Shown here one piece after another: positions 37,104 to 46,188 of a stretch of 64,000 bases of DNA. The notes under the pieces were generated by a model, which saw only the letters and a list, made by a program, of their open reading frames with translations, did not search any database and was not told where the DNA came from. The translations under genes and the position numbers were made by a program. Numbering within the stretch: the stretch's first letter is position 1; every line of letters begins with the position of its first letter. Source of the DNA: Clostridium_AF sediminicola (GTDB lineage: Bacteria > Bacillota > Clostridia > Clostridiales > Clostridiaceae); NCBI RefSeq assembly GCF_050402865.1, contig NZ_BAABMF010000003.1, positions 124,001 to 188,000 of the forward strand. The letters run 5' to 3'.

Positions 37104-37649
37104 CTAGTTCATTATATAAATAATCTTTTTAGCTGGAACATCATAAACTTCCATTATTTCCTTCTGTTTTAACCCATTCTTTTCTACATACTTATTAATT
37201 TCAGGATAAACCTTCATAATCCCAACAAAAACTGAAAACGCATTTTTAAATGGAAACTCTACAACTATAGATTTTTGTTTTGGTGTTTCTGTAACTTTAA
37301 AATTATTTTCTTTCAGTTTTTCAATGTTATTATAATCCGATTTCTCCAAAATGCAACCAGCTATACTTCTTAATTCTTCCCTGGAAACCTTTTTGGGATC
37401 ATCATAATACACTCCAAAGCCCTTAAAAGTTTCAATGCCATATTCATTTAAAAGCGAATCGTAAATATTGTCTTGTATCTTTCGTGTTCCCTTATAGTCT
37501 CCTTTATGGTCATCGTATACTAAAACGTATGGTCCCATTTCTTTTTCTTCAACAACAATTTTAGAAAAGAACCCAACATAATTTAAAAATAAAACTATTG
37601 CTACTATAATTAATAAAAGCACTCCTAAAGTAATTTTTATAGCATTCAT
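37104..37649 (-). CDS. Membrane-anchored GyrI-like protein
   Basis: 181 residues: one N-terminal membrane helix (about 5-25), then a GyrI-like small-molecule-binding domain (GPYVLVYDDHKGDYKG…, KGFGVYYDDPKKVSREEL, CILEKSDYN). GyrI-like domains bind hydrophobic drugs or act as hydrolases for electrophiles. A membrane-tethered form could sequester toxic compounds. Transcription should start from the MerR-type promoter at 37683-37713. A GGAGGAG site precedes the ATG. The activator gene lies just upstream. Confidence 0.75.
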   Translation of the reverse strand: MNAIKITLGVLLLIIVAIVLFLNYVGFFSKIVVEEKEMGPYVLVYDDHKGDYKGTRKIQDNIYDSLLNEYGIETFKGFGVYYDDPKKVSREELRSIAGCILEKSDYNNIEKLKENNFKVTETPKQKSIVVEFPFKNAFSVFVGIMKVYPEINKYVEKNGLKQKEIMEVYDVPAKKIIYIMN

Positions 37650-37682
37650 TTATATCTCCTCCTCAAAATATTTCATAATAAA

Positions 37683-37713
37683 ATTATAAACTCTACAGAT
37701 ACTGTAGAGTCAA
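37683..37713 (-). promoter_or_regulatory. MerR-type promoter with 19-bp spacer and operator
   Basis: On the minus strand TTGACT (37708-37713) and TATAAT (37683-37688) are separated by 19 bp, the over-long spacing diagnostic of MerR-activated promoters. The spacer holds the palindrome ACTCTACAG-ATA-CTGTAGAGT (37690-37710). It lies right after the MerR gene stop and drives the GyrI-like gene. Confidence 0.88.
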
Positions 37714-37717
37714 GAAA

Positions 37718-38563
37718 TTAATATATCTTTTTTACCGGTAATATTACTTCAGTTATGTACTCATCCTCACAACTAGTAGTTATAGCATCAATAATATAAT
37801 TTTCAACAGCTTCTCCTACAAAAACTAAGTTATTCTTCTCTAGCCAATCTAACATTTTCTTATAGGTTTGACTCATTGTTTGATAACTTCCATAATGATA
37901 AGCTACTGCGCCAAGAAAACCTCCAAACTTCCTGACAGCATTATCATGTTCTCTATTCTCACCAACTTTAACACACACTTCTATATCTGCTTGAGTGTAA
38001 TCAAAATTTCTATAATCATCATAATAAATAGCCATCATTGTACCAGCCATTTGAAAACCATTCTTTTCTACTATATTATTTAACTTTGTAAATCTTAAAT
38101 AAAATTCATCTTGGTTGCATAATCCAGTATATCTTGAATATGCAACATATGAAACAGGAATGTCTTTTACATGAATATCAATAGAATTAGTCAAGTTTTG
38201 GTCATTACTTGTCATCTTCTGAAGATAAAGGTTTAGTTTATTCTTTAATGATGTGAGTTTCAATATATTTGTTTCAATTTCTTGGCTTTTACATTTAATC
38301 ATTTGCTGACTATATTCCAAATCATTTCTTTCTAGAAGCTTTTTAATTTGGTTAAGCGAGAAACCAGCCACCTTAAAATATTTAATGGTATTTATCTCAA
38401 GTAATTGTTCATGAGAATAGTAACGATAATTATTTATGGAATCAACTTTTGCTGGTTTTAATAAACCAATATCATCATAATGATGTAAAGTTCTGATAGG
38501 TATATTGCAAATCTTAGATATCTTTCCAATTTTATAATATTTAACTTCTGCTTCTTTCTTCAT
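37718..38563 (-). CDS. MerR-family regulator with GyrI-like effector domain
   Basis: About 281 residues from the ATG at 38563, which has GGGGGA at good spacing; a longer reading to 38608 is less likely. The winged helix is YYKIGKISKICNIPIRTLHH, then YDDIGLLKPAKVDSINNYRYY. A dimerising coiled coil spans about 75-125, and a GyrI/BmrR-like effector domain fills the C-terminal half. It should twist the 19-bp-spacer promoter at 37683-37713 and activate the membrane GyrI-like gene when it binds a drug-like ligand. Confidence 0.9.
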   Translation of the reverse strand: MKKEAEVKYYKIGKISKICNIPIRTLHHYDDIGLLKPAKVDSINNYRYYSHEQLLEINTIKYFKVAGFSLNQIKKLLERNDLEYSQQMIKCKSQEIETNILKLTSLKNKLNLYLQKMTSNDQNLTNSIDIHVKDIPVSYVAYSRYTGLCNQDEFYLRFTKLNNIVEKNGFQMAGTMMAIYYDDYRNFDYTQADIEVCVKVGENREHDNAVRKFGGFLGAVAYHYGSYQTMSQTYKKMLDWLEKNNLVFVGEAVENYIIDAITTSCEDEYITEVILPVKKIY

Positions 38564-38608
38564 ACTAAATCCCCCAATTTCAGTATTCTCGCTCATTCTT
38601 TTGTACAA

Positions 38609-38989
38609 TTAATCCCATTGTCCTGGAAATCTTAATTTTTGTAGTTGTGGAAATTTTTTATTATATTCTTCTACTTCTTCCTTTGGAAGATTTTCAAAAA
38701 CTTCTGCTTCATAGAATTTTCCTTTTATTCCTTTCATGCTATTTTCTGCTAATTCAATTCCCATAAATGCAGCAAAGTTTTTACCATCAGCAGTTGTAAT
38801 ATTAAAATCATCACATGTTTTAAATCCTATTCTAGGATAATAATCTGGTTCTCCAAAAATTACAATACCTTTATACCCTTTATTTACAGCTAAGTTCATC
38901 GTTTCTCTTAGTAACAGCTCACCAACTCCACATCCTTGCCATTTAGACTCTACGCAAAGAGGTCCAAAGGTTATAATTTCATATTCCAT
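38609..38989 (-). CDS. N-terminally truncated GNAT acetyltransferase
   Basis: 126 residues beginning inside the GNAT fold: ITFGPLCVESKWQGCGVGELL carries the acetyl-CoA loop (Q-x-x-G-x-G), followed by GIVIFGEPDYYPRIGFK. The usual N-terminal ~50-60 residues with the first two strands are missing, and the upstream 100 bp show no coding continuation. An AGAGG site nevertheless lies nine bases before the ATG. It may be a decayed gene that gained a start, or a short variant. Activity is doubtful. Confidence 0.6.
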   Translation of the reverse strand: MEYEIITFGPLCVESKWQGCGVGELLLRETMNLAVNKGYKGIVIFGEPDYYPRIGFKTCDDFNITTADGKNFAAFMGIELAENSMKGIKGKFYEAEVFENLPKEEVEEYNKKFPQLQKLRFPGQWD

Positions 38990-39088
38990 AGTCTTTATCC
39001 TCTCTTTTTTATATTAGTTATTGTCTTAGAGTAAGTTTGCTATTAAATAGTATCCATTTATTAATTGCTGTCTAACCTCATAATCTAA

Positions 39089-39739
39089 CTATTGATCATT
39101 TGATAACACTTTAACTTTATGCCATTTAATATCTTTTCCATTTAAAAAACCTGTACCTTTTGGAACTCCATAATAGTATTTCTCTTTTCCAAACTTATCT
39201 ACTGCAACTACATCAACTAAATCCCAGTTTATAGAATTATCTATTACTATTATTTCAGGATTATCAACCTGGATTTTTCTTTCAATTATTTTAGATTCTT
39301 GCCTAATAATAATTGAATCTATATTCTCATCATCAGATTTAACCATAAATAAATTAACTGTTTTTCCCTTTCCATTACTGTAAAACATACTTCCTATTGT
39401 TTTAATTGGATCATTTTTATTTCCATAAAGCCTTACATACAAATGACTAACATACATAAAAAACTTTTTTTCTGAGATTGTGGTATAATACATGTCATTA
39501 TCTTCATCATAATAAAAATGAATATATGCCCAATCTAAATCTATTTCATCTAATAATTCAAACTCTTTTTGGATGAAACCACTCACTCTAGAAGCTGCAA
39601 GCGGACTTATTCTAAATCCTGCTTTGAAAATTAATATAAACCCAATAAATATCAAGATTACTAACAAACTAATCCAATTTTTCCTTTTAGCCTTATCTCT
39701 CTTAGTTCCTATCTTTTTATATTTATGTATAAATATCAT
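39089..39739 (-). CDS. Membrane-anchored protein of unknown function
   Basis: 216 residues: a basic N-terminus, one membrane helix (about 24-42) and a soluble outer region. No family was recognised. Its start ATG overlaps the TGA of the upstream 287-residue gene by four bases (ATGA), so it is the third gene of a three-gene operon with that gene and the WG-repeat gene. The soluble region is rich in aromatic and acidic residues (YIHFYYDEDNDMYYTT). Confidence 0.7.
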   Translation of the reverse strand: MIFIHKYKKIGTKRDKAKRKNWISLLVILIFIGFILIFKAGFRISPLAASRVSGFIQKEFELLDEIDLDWAYIHFYYDEDNDMYYTTISEKKFFMYVSHLYVRLYGNKNDPIKTIGSMFYSNGKGKTVNLFMVKSDDENIDSIIIRQESKIIERKIQVDNPEIIVIDNSINWDLVDVVAVDKFGKEKYYYGVPKGTGFLNGKDIKWHKVKVLSNDQ

Positions 39740-40599
39740 GAAAATTCAACCACTCTCTCTTCCCAAGTTGGCCATATTTTTTTTATTTCTTTAATTAACC
39801 ATTCACCATAAACAAAATAATATCCTTCATGATTTTCTTCTATCATCCAGTCCATTTCATCTGAACACCAATATTTATTAAATCCATCTGCAAAAAATAA
39901 CCCTACTCTAGATATATCCATTGCTAATATATCCATGTAGTATGATGCTGAATCTATACCTCCATTATTTATTTCATATATCTTTTCAATTTTATTACGA
40001 CTAAAGATTTCAAGTAAATTATTAGTTTTAATTTCCTCTAAAAAATCCTCTTTATCAAAACATATAATATTTATGTTTTTTAATGTTAGATTATCTCTTT
40101 TTAAATCTATTTTATGCTTCACTCCATTTATTTTTTCTTTTGATATTACCCTTCTAGAAAATATTAATTCTAAATTTTTTAGGCATATTTCATCACTGTT
40201 TTCAATATAGTTAAAAAATTTTTGTTTTTCTTTATTACAAATTTCAATTCTCAATTCATTGGATATATCACTATAATAAATTCTTTCACTTATATTAGCT
40301 GTTTCACATGCCAACATTATTGATTTCTTTATTTCGTCTAATGAATGAAAATCTTCTGGAAATATACTTTCTATGCTATTTAAAATAACACGTACTATAT
40401 CTTTTCTAATAATCCAATAAGGATGTTTTTTATTAAAATCCTCATATATCTCAATTTCTTTATTTATATTATTATCTGTTTCATTATGGCTTTCCTCAAT
40501 TATTTTCCATAACTTTGTGAGCTCATTTTTAAAATTTTCCTGTATATCGATAAAATATTTCCTTGATAAATCGTGAAATGCCAAAATTTTTTCATACAT
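39736..40599 (-). CDS. Protein of unknown function in WG-repeat operon
   Basis: 287 residues, acidic, predicted soluble; no signal peptide or membrane helix. No family was recognised. The N-terminal half is helical; the C-terminal part has aromatic motifs (DGFNKYWCSDEMDWMIEE, WPTWEERVVEF). Two bases separate it from the WG-repeat gene, and it overlaps the membrane-anchored gene downstream, so the three are translated together. Confidence 0.7.
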   Translation of the reverse strand: MYEKILAFHDLSRKYFIDIQENFKNELTKLWKIIEESHNETDNNINKEIEIYEDFNKKHPYWIIRKDIVRVILNSIESIFPEDFHSLDEIKKSIMLACETANISERIYYSDISNELRIEICNKEKQKFFNYIENSDEICLKNLELIFSRRVISKEKINGVKHKIDLKRDNLTLKNINIICFDKEDFLEEIKTNNLLEIFSRNKIEKIYEINNGGIDSASYYMDILAMDISRVGLFFADGFNKYWCSDEMDWMIEENHEGYYFVYGEWLIKEIKKIWPTWEERVVEFS

Positions 40600-40601
40600 T
40601 T

Positions 40602-41810
40602 CTATAAAATGTCCCCTTCCCTTAATAATTGACCATCACTATTGAAATAAAACTGTTTAACTTCTGTAATTAAATTTATTACATCCTTATCTTGGTTATA
40701 TTCAAATATTAGGCCAATACCTATTTTATGTTCATTTTTTACATTCAAATTTTCATCAAAAAAATAAATAGTATCTCTATCCTTTAATATTATAGTTTTG
40801 TCCATCCTATAACACATCTCGTAAATAGGTTTTATAACCTCTTCTCCTGTAACACTAAAAACTCCATATAAATCATTTTGTTTAAAAATAAACCACCCAT
40901 TATCTTCTGCAGAAATATATATATCATCATATTTAGTCTCTACAATAACCTCTCCTTTTGAATTAATAATTCCTACCTTATTGTTTTCATATATTTGAGC
41001 GTATCCATTTTTAAATTCTCGCATAGGCATAGATTGGGGGTTAATAACCCATTCTCCTTTATTATCTATATACCCTCTTTTCCCATCTAATTCTACATGA
41101 GCTATACCTTCTGAAAAACCAAACGCTTTATCAAATTTCGGTTCTATAGCCCAATCTCTATTTTTATCTATGTATCCCCATTTTCCCTTAATTTCTACTG
41201 CAGATAAGTTTTCAGCAAATTCAAATCCACTATCAAATTTAGGCTCTATAACCCATTCCCCAAATCTATCTATGTATCCCCATTTATTATTTAATTCTGC
41301 TGCCGCTAACTCTTCGGAAAAATCTAACCTATTATTAAATTTCGGTTCTATAATCCATTCACCATTTTTATCTATACAACCGTTTTTATTCTCCTTTTGT
41401 ATATGCCACAAACCATCATAAGTTCCAGTATAGAATCCATCAATATCACATATTTTATTATCATTTTTATCAATCAAATATTCATAATCATTAATATCTT
41501 TTACACAAGCTATTCCCTCATAGAATGGAGTAACTGCTTTATATTTTGGTTCTATTACTGTTTGTCCATTTTTATCCATAAAACCATAAATGACATTATT
41601 TCTATCATATTTATTATCCTCATATTTACGTATTATATATAATTCGCTATTTTCAGTATCATCAATACCTTCAACGACATTTATTTCATCTTTATCTAAG
41701 TTTGAAATAAAGTTTAATGTTACGATACCAAATATAATAAGTATTAGTATAAATATTATTGTTCTTTTATCTCTTTTACTGATTGTCATTTTAACGAATC
41801 CCCTTATCAT
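40602..41810 (-). CDS. WG-repeat protein with N-terminal membrane anchor
   Basis: 402 residues: a membrane helix (about 14-31) and then at least five tandem WG repeats of ~28 residues from about residue 70. Typical units read KWGYIDRFGEWVIEPKF and KRGYIDNKGEWVINPQ. WG repeats form beta structures of unknown function and are common in AT-rich Firmicutes. Here the repeats should be outside the membrane. It leads a three-gene operon with two unrecognised proteins. Confidence 0.85.
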   Translation of the reverse strand: MIRGFVKMTISKRDKRTIIFILILIIFGIVTLNFISNLDKDEINVVEGIDDTENSELYIIRKYEDNKYDRNNVIYGFMDKNGQTVIEPKYKAVTPFYEGIACVKDINDYEYLIDKNDNKICDIDGFYTGTYDGLWHIQKENKNGCIDKNGEWIIEPKFNNRLDFSEELAAAELNNKWGYIDRFGEWVIEPKFDSGFEFAENLSAVEIKGKWGYIDKNRDWAIEPKFDKAFGFSEGIAHVELDGKRGYIDNKGEWVINPQSMPMREFKNGYAQIYENNKVGIINSKGEVIVETKYDDIYISAEDNGWFIFKQNDLYGVFSVTGEEVIKPIYEMCYRMDKTIILKDRDTIYFFDENLNVKNEHKIGIGLIFEYNQDKDVINLITEVKQFYFNSDGQLLREGDIL

Positions 41811-41938
41811 TGCTAGCTCTTATTTTGTTTTAATTCAAAAGACTCTTAAACAAGTTCGTCACCTTGTCCTCCTCACTAGGAACCCTAATGTTAAATAAAA
41901 TTTTCTTCATATAATATAAGAGTGAGTGTTATACTACT

Positions 41939-43741
41939 CTAATTCTTCTCATAAATATCGGAAAATTCAATATTAAATACTTCTACTCTATTATTATTAA
42001 ATGGTTTATTTACCTTAGTAGATTTTAAAGGCTTGTCCTTAACTATTGGGAAGAATATCTTATACTCACTCCCCTTTCCTAATTCACTTTCCAATTCAAT
42101 TCTGCCATTTTGAATTTCCACCAATGATTTTACAAGTGAAAGTCCTATACCACTACCTTCGTTTGTTCTAGCAAAAGATTTATCCACTTGTCTAAACCTC
42201 TCAAAGATTATTTCTTGCTTTTCTTTTGCTATACCTATTCCTGTATCTTTAATAATTATACAAACATTATCAGCTTCTTCGGTAATGCTCACAGTTATTT
42301 TTCCACCTGAAGGTGTAAATTTAACTGCATTAGATAATATGTTCAATAAAATTCTTTCAATCTTTTCACTGTCACATGCTATTACTCTTTCAGAAATCTC
42401 CTTTTTAAAACTAAAAATCAATTGATTACTTTCTATATAGTCCTTAACTGTAAAAGATATCTCTTCTACTAAGCTAACTATGTTTTGATTTTCTAATTTT
42501 ACGTCCATATATCCTGAATCAATTTTCGTTATATCAATAAGATTATTCACTAGTTTTAATAGTCTATAGCAGTTTTGTCTCATTATCTTTCTATATTTAT
42601 TGTTTTTATCAATATAAGTATTTATATTGTCACCTTCAGAATACATTTCCAAAACCTGTAAAGCGCTTATAATAACATTTAAAGGAGTTCTAAATTCATG
42701 AGATATATTTGAAAAGAATTCTGTTTTTAGTTTATCATACGACACAGCTTCGTCAAATAATCTACTAAATTCTTCTGCTTCTTTTTTATAGCTAAATTTT
42801 CTAATAATAATTAAATATCCATTCAATTCGTCATAGGTATATTTGCTCACTCCTACGTTAACATCTATTGCTTTATTATCCTTTTTTCTTATCACTTTTA
42901 GTTCAACAAAAGGTAAATCATGTCCTTTATTTACTTTTTCCATAACATGTTTTATCTTTTCTTCATAAGTATGGTGAATCTTTAAGTATTCTTTTTCATG
43001 TACTCCTATCATATCAGTTATTTTACTTACACCAAAGAAATTTTGAGCTGCTTCGTTTGCAAATTGTATCTTACCGTCAACTACTACATATATCACATCC
43101 GGAAGAAAATCTATAAGACTTCTATATTTCTCTCTGCTCTCTCTATACATAAAGCTAGTTTTAATTAACTCCATAGTTCTTTTATTAATCTCTTTTTCAA
43201 GCAATTGGTTGCTAGATTTTATAATATCTCCTTGTTCTTTTACTATTAATTCTTTATAACTTCCCTTTACTATAGTAGAACTGGCCCTAGCAAGAAAATT
43301 TTTATAACTTCCTAATTTTTCTATGGGTATAATAGGTATTTGACTTAATGCCTCTAAATACTCTTCTGTATTAAATCCGTATAATTCTGCCTTATTAATA
43401 TAATATTCTAAATCCGCTTCTCTAGTAAAAAATTGCCCCATTTGAATATATCCAATTATTTCACCGAAAATTTTTATTGGTACTGATAATATTCCCATAC
43501 CAAAATGGCATTTTGTCAATTCTTTATTGGGACATACCAGTAAGTGTTTATCTGTTGTACATTTAATACTAAGATCTTTGTTAGCTCCATGAAATTTTTC
43601 ACATAAAGCACTACTTTTTGACCTTAATAGAATCTTCCCTTCACTATCAATAATCATAATTGTTGTATTGTTCATATCGCCAAAGTCTTGTATTAAAGGT
43701 TTTATATCATTACTATCAATAAGTTCCTCAAGTTTATACAT
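41939..43741 (-). CDS. Hybrid sensor histidine kinase with PocR and PAS domains
   Basis: About 600 residues, no membrane helix. Residues 1-160 form a PocR ligand-binding domain with a Cys series (ALCEKFH, IKCTTDKH, LVCPNKELTKCHFGMG). A PAS domain follows (about 200-320), then HisKA with FFSNISHEFRTPLN (phospho-His near 355). HATPase boxes follow: ILSNAVKFTPSGG, IKDTGIGI, FRQVDKSFARTNEGSGIGLSL. PocR domains sense small diol-related or hydrocarbon ligands. No response regulator is adjacent. I place the start at ATG 43741; a reading to 43771 adds ten residues. Confidence 0.92.
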   Translation of the reverse strand: MYKLEELIDSNDIKPLIQDFGDMNNTTIMIIDSEGKILLRSKSSALCEKFHGANKDLSIKCTTDKHLLVCPNKELTKCHFGMGILSVPIKIFGEIIGYIQMGQFFTREADLEYYINKAELYGFNTEEYLEALSQIPIIPIEKLGSYKNFLARASSTIVKGSYKELIVKEQGDIIKSSNQLLEKEINKRTMELIKTSFMYRESREKYRSLIDFLPDVIYVVVDGKIQFANEAAQNFFGVSKITDMIGVHEKEYLKIHHTYEEKIKHVMEKVNKGHDLPFVELKVIRKKDNKAIDVNVGVSKYTYDELNGYLIIIRKFSYKKEAEEFSRLFDEAVSYDKLKTEFFSNISHEFRTPLNVIISALQVLEMYSEGDNINTYIDKNNKYRKIMRQNCYRLLKLVNNLIDITKIDSGYMDVKLENQNIVSLVEEISFTVKDYIESNQLIFSFKKEISERVIACDSEKIERILLNILSNAVKFTPSGGKITVSITEEADNVCIIIKDTGIGIAKEKQEIIFERFRQVDKSFARTNEGSGIGLSLVKSLVEIQNGRIELESELGKGSEYKIFFPIVKDKPLKSTKVNKPFNNNRVEVFNIEFSDIYEKN

Positions 43742-43888
43742 TTTATCACCACATACTCTATTTTTATACATAATTTTACCATCTTAAGAATATTATATCA
43801 AAATAGTTGGGTAAATGTCACATTTATTTGTATATATAAACATATTATAGATAAAATTGTATATTTAGATAGTGATACACGCGTAAGC

Positions 43889-43917
43889 TTGACTTAAATA
43901 ATGAACAATTGTAATAT
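43889..43917 (+). promoter_or_regulatory. Promoter of the SnoaL-like gene
   Basis: TTGACT (43889-43894), a 17-bp spacer, then TAATAT (43912-43917), about 50 bp before the start codon. Confidence 0.65.
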
Positions 43918-43965
43918 ATAATGAAGTGAATTAAAGATTATTTCATTTACTAGGAGGTGAATTAT

Positions 43966-44319
43966 ATGAAGCCAAAAGAAATACTTTGTCAATGGGTTGA
44001 CGCATTTAACAATGCAGATACAGAAATTATTTCAGAATTATATGATGATAATGCAATAAACCATCAGGTTGCCAATGAGCCCGTTACAGGGAAAGATGCT
44101 ATAAGAAAAATGTTTGAACAAGAGTTTTCTCAAGCAAAAATGGTTTGTATCGTTGAAAATATTTTTGAAGATGGGCAGTGGGCAATTTTGGAATGGCGTG
44201 ACCCATTAGGTTTGAGGGGGTGCGGTTTTTTTCAAATAGTGAATGATAAGATTTTATTTCAAAGAGGTTACTGGGATAAACTTTCTTTCTTGAAACAGCA
44301 CAATTTACCTATTGAATAG
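43966..44319 (+). CDS. SnoaL/NTF2-like protein
   Basis: 117 residues of the NTF2-like cone fold: an N-terminal helix (CQWVDAFNNADTEIISELY), the DNAINHQVANEPVTGKDAI segment, and beta strands with aromatic residues lining a pocket. Related proteins are small-molecule isomerases, cyclases or binding proteins. ATG 43966 is chosen because AGGAGGT lies seven bases upstream; a GTG three codons earlier overlaps the site. The substrate is unknown and the gene stands alone. Confidence 0.82.
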   Translation: MKPKEILCQWVDAFNNADTEIISELYDDNAINHQVANEPVTGKDAIRKMFEQEFSQAKMVCIVENIFEDGQWAILEWRDPLGLRGCGFFQIVNDKILFQRGYWDKLSFLKQHNLPIE

Positions 44320-44391
44320 AACGAGGGCTATTCTTATTTGGAGTAATATACATTCTTCTTATATTATTTCATCAATAGGAGGGTTATTTAT

Positions 44392-44493
44392 ATGAAGTGC
44401 TTTTGCAAAGAACAATTATATATAATTAAAGAGGCTAACACACTAGCCCTCTTCTTTTCCAAAAATAGAATGCGATTATTGCATATACTATAG
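44392..44493 (+). CDS. Possible small ORF with strong ribosome-binding site
   Basis: A 33-codon frame starts with ATG eight bases after GGAGGG. It begins with two closely spaced Cys (KCFCKEQ) and runs antisense over the 3' end of the CPBP protease gene. The ribosome-binding site is better than chance, but the protein has no recognisable feature and may be a relic. The inverted repeat near 44424-44450 could also act as that gene's terminator. Confidence 0.25.
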   Translation: MKCFCKEQLYIIKEANTLALFFSKNRMRLLHIL

Positions 44494-45253
44494 CTAATCC
44501 TATTCCAAATTCTGTTGTAAACATCTTTGTATATCCTTTATCTATTGTTATAGGATCAAATACTGCTTGAATAAAAAGATTATGAGATGCATGGATTATA
44601 ACTCCAGTCCATAAACTTCCGGATTTAATTCTTAACCATGTTGTAATAAAACATACTGCAAAAATAGATATTGTAAAGGCAACCAATGATAAACCTATTG
44701 ATACTCCATTATTATAATCACTAAAAAGTAAAAAAGGATAATGATATAAGTTCCAAATTACAGCAACTATTATAGAAGTTTTTGTATATGAATATTTTTT
44801 TAGCAGCTCAGGTACAAGAAAACCTCTCCATCCTATCTCTTCTCCTACAGCCGAAATTGCACTTCCCATGACCCCTAGAGTTGCAAATAGTAAAAATTTA
44901 GTTATACCCGTAGGCACATTATTGATTCCAATTGTAGTTAAATCAAGTCCTCCAATTCCACTTATCCATGCTATTGAATATACTACTAATCCTGAAAATA
45001 AAGGAATAGCATAGCTTATACCTTGATATTTCAGTTTTCCTATTTTCCACCCTAATCCTTTTAAATTTCTATCAAATATGATTTTTGTAATAAATGCTGA
45101 TATTGCTGGCATCCACATTGCAATAAATACATATTGTTCATTTCCTTCAAGTGTACCGGTACTAATTATCTTATAATATGAAAAAGATGTTAACACAAAT
45201 ACCAACAATATAAAAACAATTACTTTTTTATTAAATTTCTTTATAATATCCAT
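44435..45253 (-). CDS. CPBP-family intramembrane metalloprotease
   Basis: 272 residues with about seven to eight membrane helices. Catalytic motifs are EEIGWRGFL (glutamates and Arg, near residue 140), then a second-motif region near 170 with Tyr-His (LYHYPFLLF) and SHNLF (near 230). These Abi/CAAX-like proteases cut prenylated or membrane peptides, often in bacteriocin immunity or processing. No bacteriocin-like gene is seen next to it, apart from the small frame at 44392. Substrate unknown. Confidence 0.88.
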   Translation of the reverse strand: MDIIKKFNKKVIVFILLVFVLTSFSYYKIISTGTLEGNEQYVFIAMWMPAISAFITKIIFDRNLKGLGWKIGKLKYQGISYAIPLFSGLVVYSIAWISGIGGLDLTTIGINNVPTGITKFLLFATLGVMGSAISAVGEEIGWRGFLVPELLKKYSYTKTSIIVAVIWNLYHYPFLLFSDYNNGVSIGLSLVAFTISIFAVCFITTWLRIKSGSLWTGVIIHASHNLFIQAVFDPITIDKGYTKMFTTEFGIGLAIVYAIIAFYFWKRRGLVC

Positions 45254-45840
45254 ATTTCTCCTTTCATTTAATCCTTATACTTCTATTATACATATTGGAG
45301 TTCTCTTTTTACTTACGAAAATCTTACAAATTCCTTAAGAAATACAAATGCATATATCCCCACAAAATACCACCATGTGGAAATAAAACCAAATTAGTCA
45401 TTGTAAGATTAATTGATGTATATATCATTTATGTTGGCTACTTATCGATTTATTTCTCAGGTTTAGTTGCTAATTTAGTAACATTATTACTTGTCCATTA
45501 TATGTATAATAGGAACTAAAATAATTATTTCATATTCACTATTTATACAAAGTTTATAAAAAGCTCCTTACTCCTAGAGACCATATTAAGGATATATAAT
45601 GCCCTAAGTTGCTCATGGACAACTTCTGATATTTCTACAAAAGTCGGTTAGGGTTAAACCCTCTTGCGAGAGAACTTGATAGCGAGCTTGCTAGTATAAA
45701 TTCAATTTTATTTACATAATTACTGGAATTATAATCCATAAATTATGTATAATAAGAATATAAAGTATTGAACAATCGTATTATTATGCGAGTGAGTTGT
45801 TTATTAAACTGCGTGATAAATTAGACATTGGAGGTTAATC
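45254..45840. other. Intergenic stretch without a confident gene
   Basis: 587 bp. A 74-codon open frame (45295-45519, plus) is hydrophobic with no ribosome-binding site or family match, so I do not call it. Near 45600-45690 there is a GC-richer segment (CCCTAAGTTGCTC), a relative of which occurs at 58566. Upstream of the TIGR04076 gene, TGGAGG precedes the ATG. Confidence 0.4.
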
Positions 45841-46188
45841 ATGAAAAAATGGTATGATGAAGAGTACGAATTTGAAATTGAGGTAACTGGATTTCTTCGC
45901 AGTGACCATACAGAGCGGTACTGCCGAAACGGCGAGGAAGTGGGGGATAAGTATACCTGCACCTATGGCTGTCCCGTAAATTCGGATGGACAGGGTATCT
46001 GTTCCAAGGTTATGATGATTATGTTCCCAATCATGGAGTCGGTCAGAAGTGGCGGAGATTTAGAGAACATTGGCGGCAATAGTAAATATAGCAAGGACAT
46101 TGTATGCCCAGATGGCTGCGTCATGTTCAGGCTGACGGCAAAGAAACTTGACAATGAGAATTTTTTTAAGGGGAAGTTTTTTGATTAG
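45841..46188 (+). CDS. TIGR04076-family Cys-rich protein
   Basis: 115 residues with six Cys in a spaced pattern (ERYCRNGEEVGDKYTCTYGCP, GQGICSKVM, IVCPDGC), suggesting a metal or disulphide site. The layout matches the small TIGR04076 family, of unknown function. Base composition is clearly richer in G+C than all neighbours, with codons such as CGG, GCG and CTG otherwise rare here, which suggests recent acquisition. TTGGAGG precedes the ATG. A terminator at 46293-46324 follows. Confidence 0.8.
   Translation: MKKWYDEEYEFEIEVTGFLRSDHTERYCRNGEEVGDKYTCTYGCPVNSDGQGICSKVMMIMFPIMESVRSGGDLENIGGNSKYSKDIVCPDGCVMFRLTAKKLDNENFFKGKFFD

Noticed and set aside
45295..45519. 74-codon hydrophobic frame on the plus strand
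   Set aside because: No ribosome-binding site, weak codon pattern and no recognisable family; probably chance.
45600..45690. Possible tRNA or small RNA in a GC-richer segment
   Set aside because: I could not form a cloverleaf or clear stem; only a short similarity to 58566 was seen.
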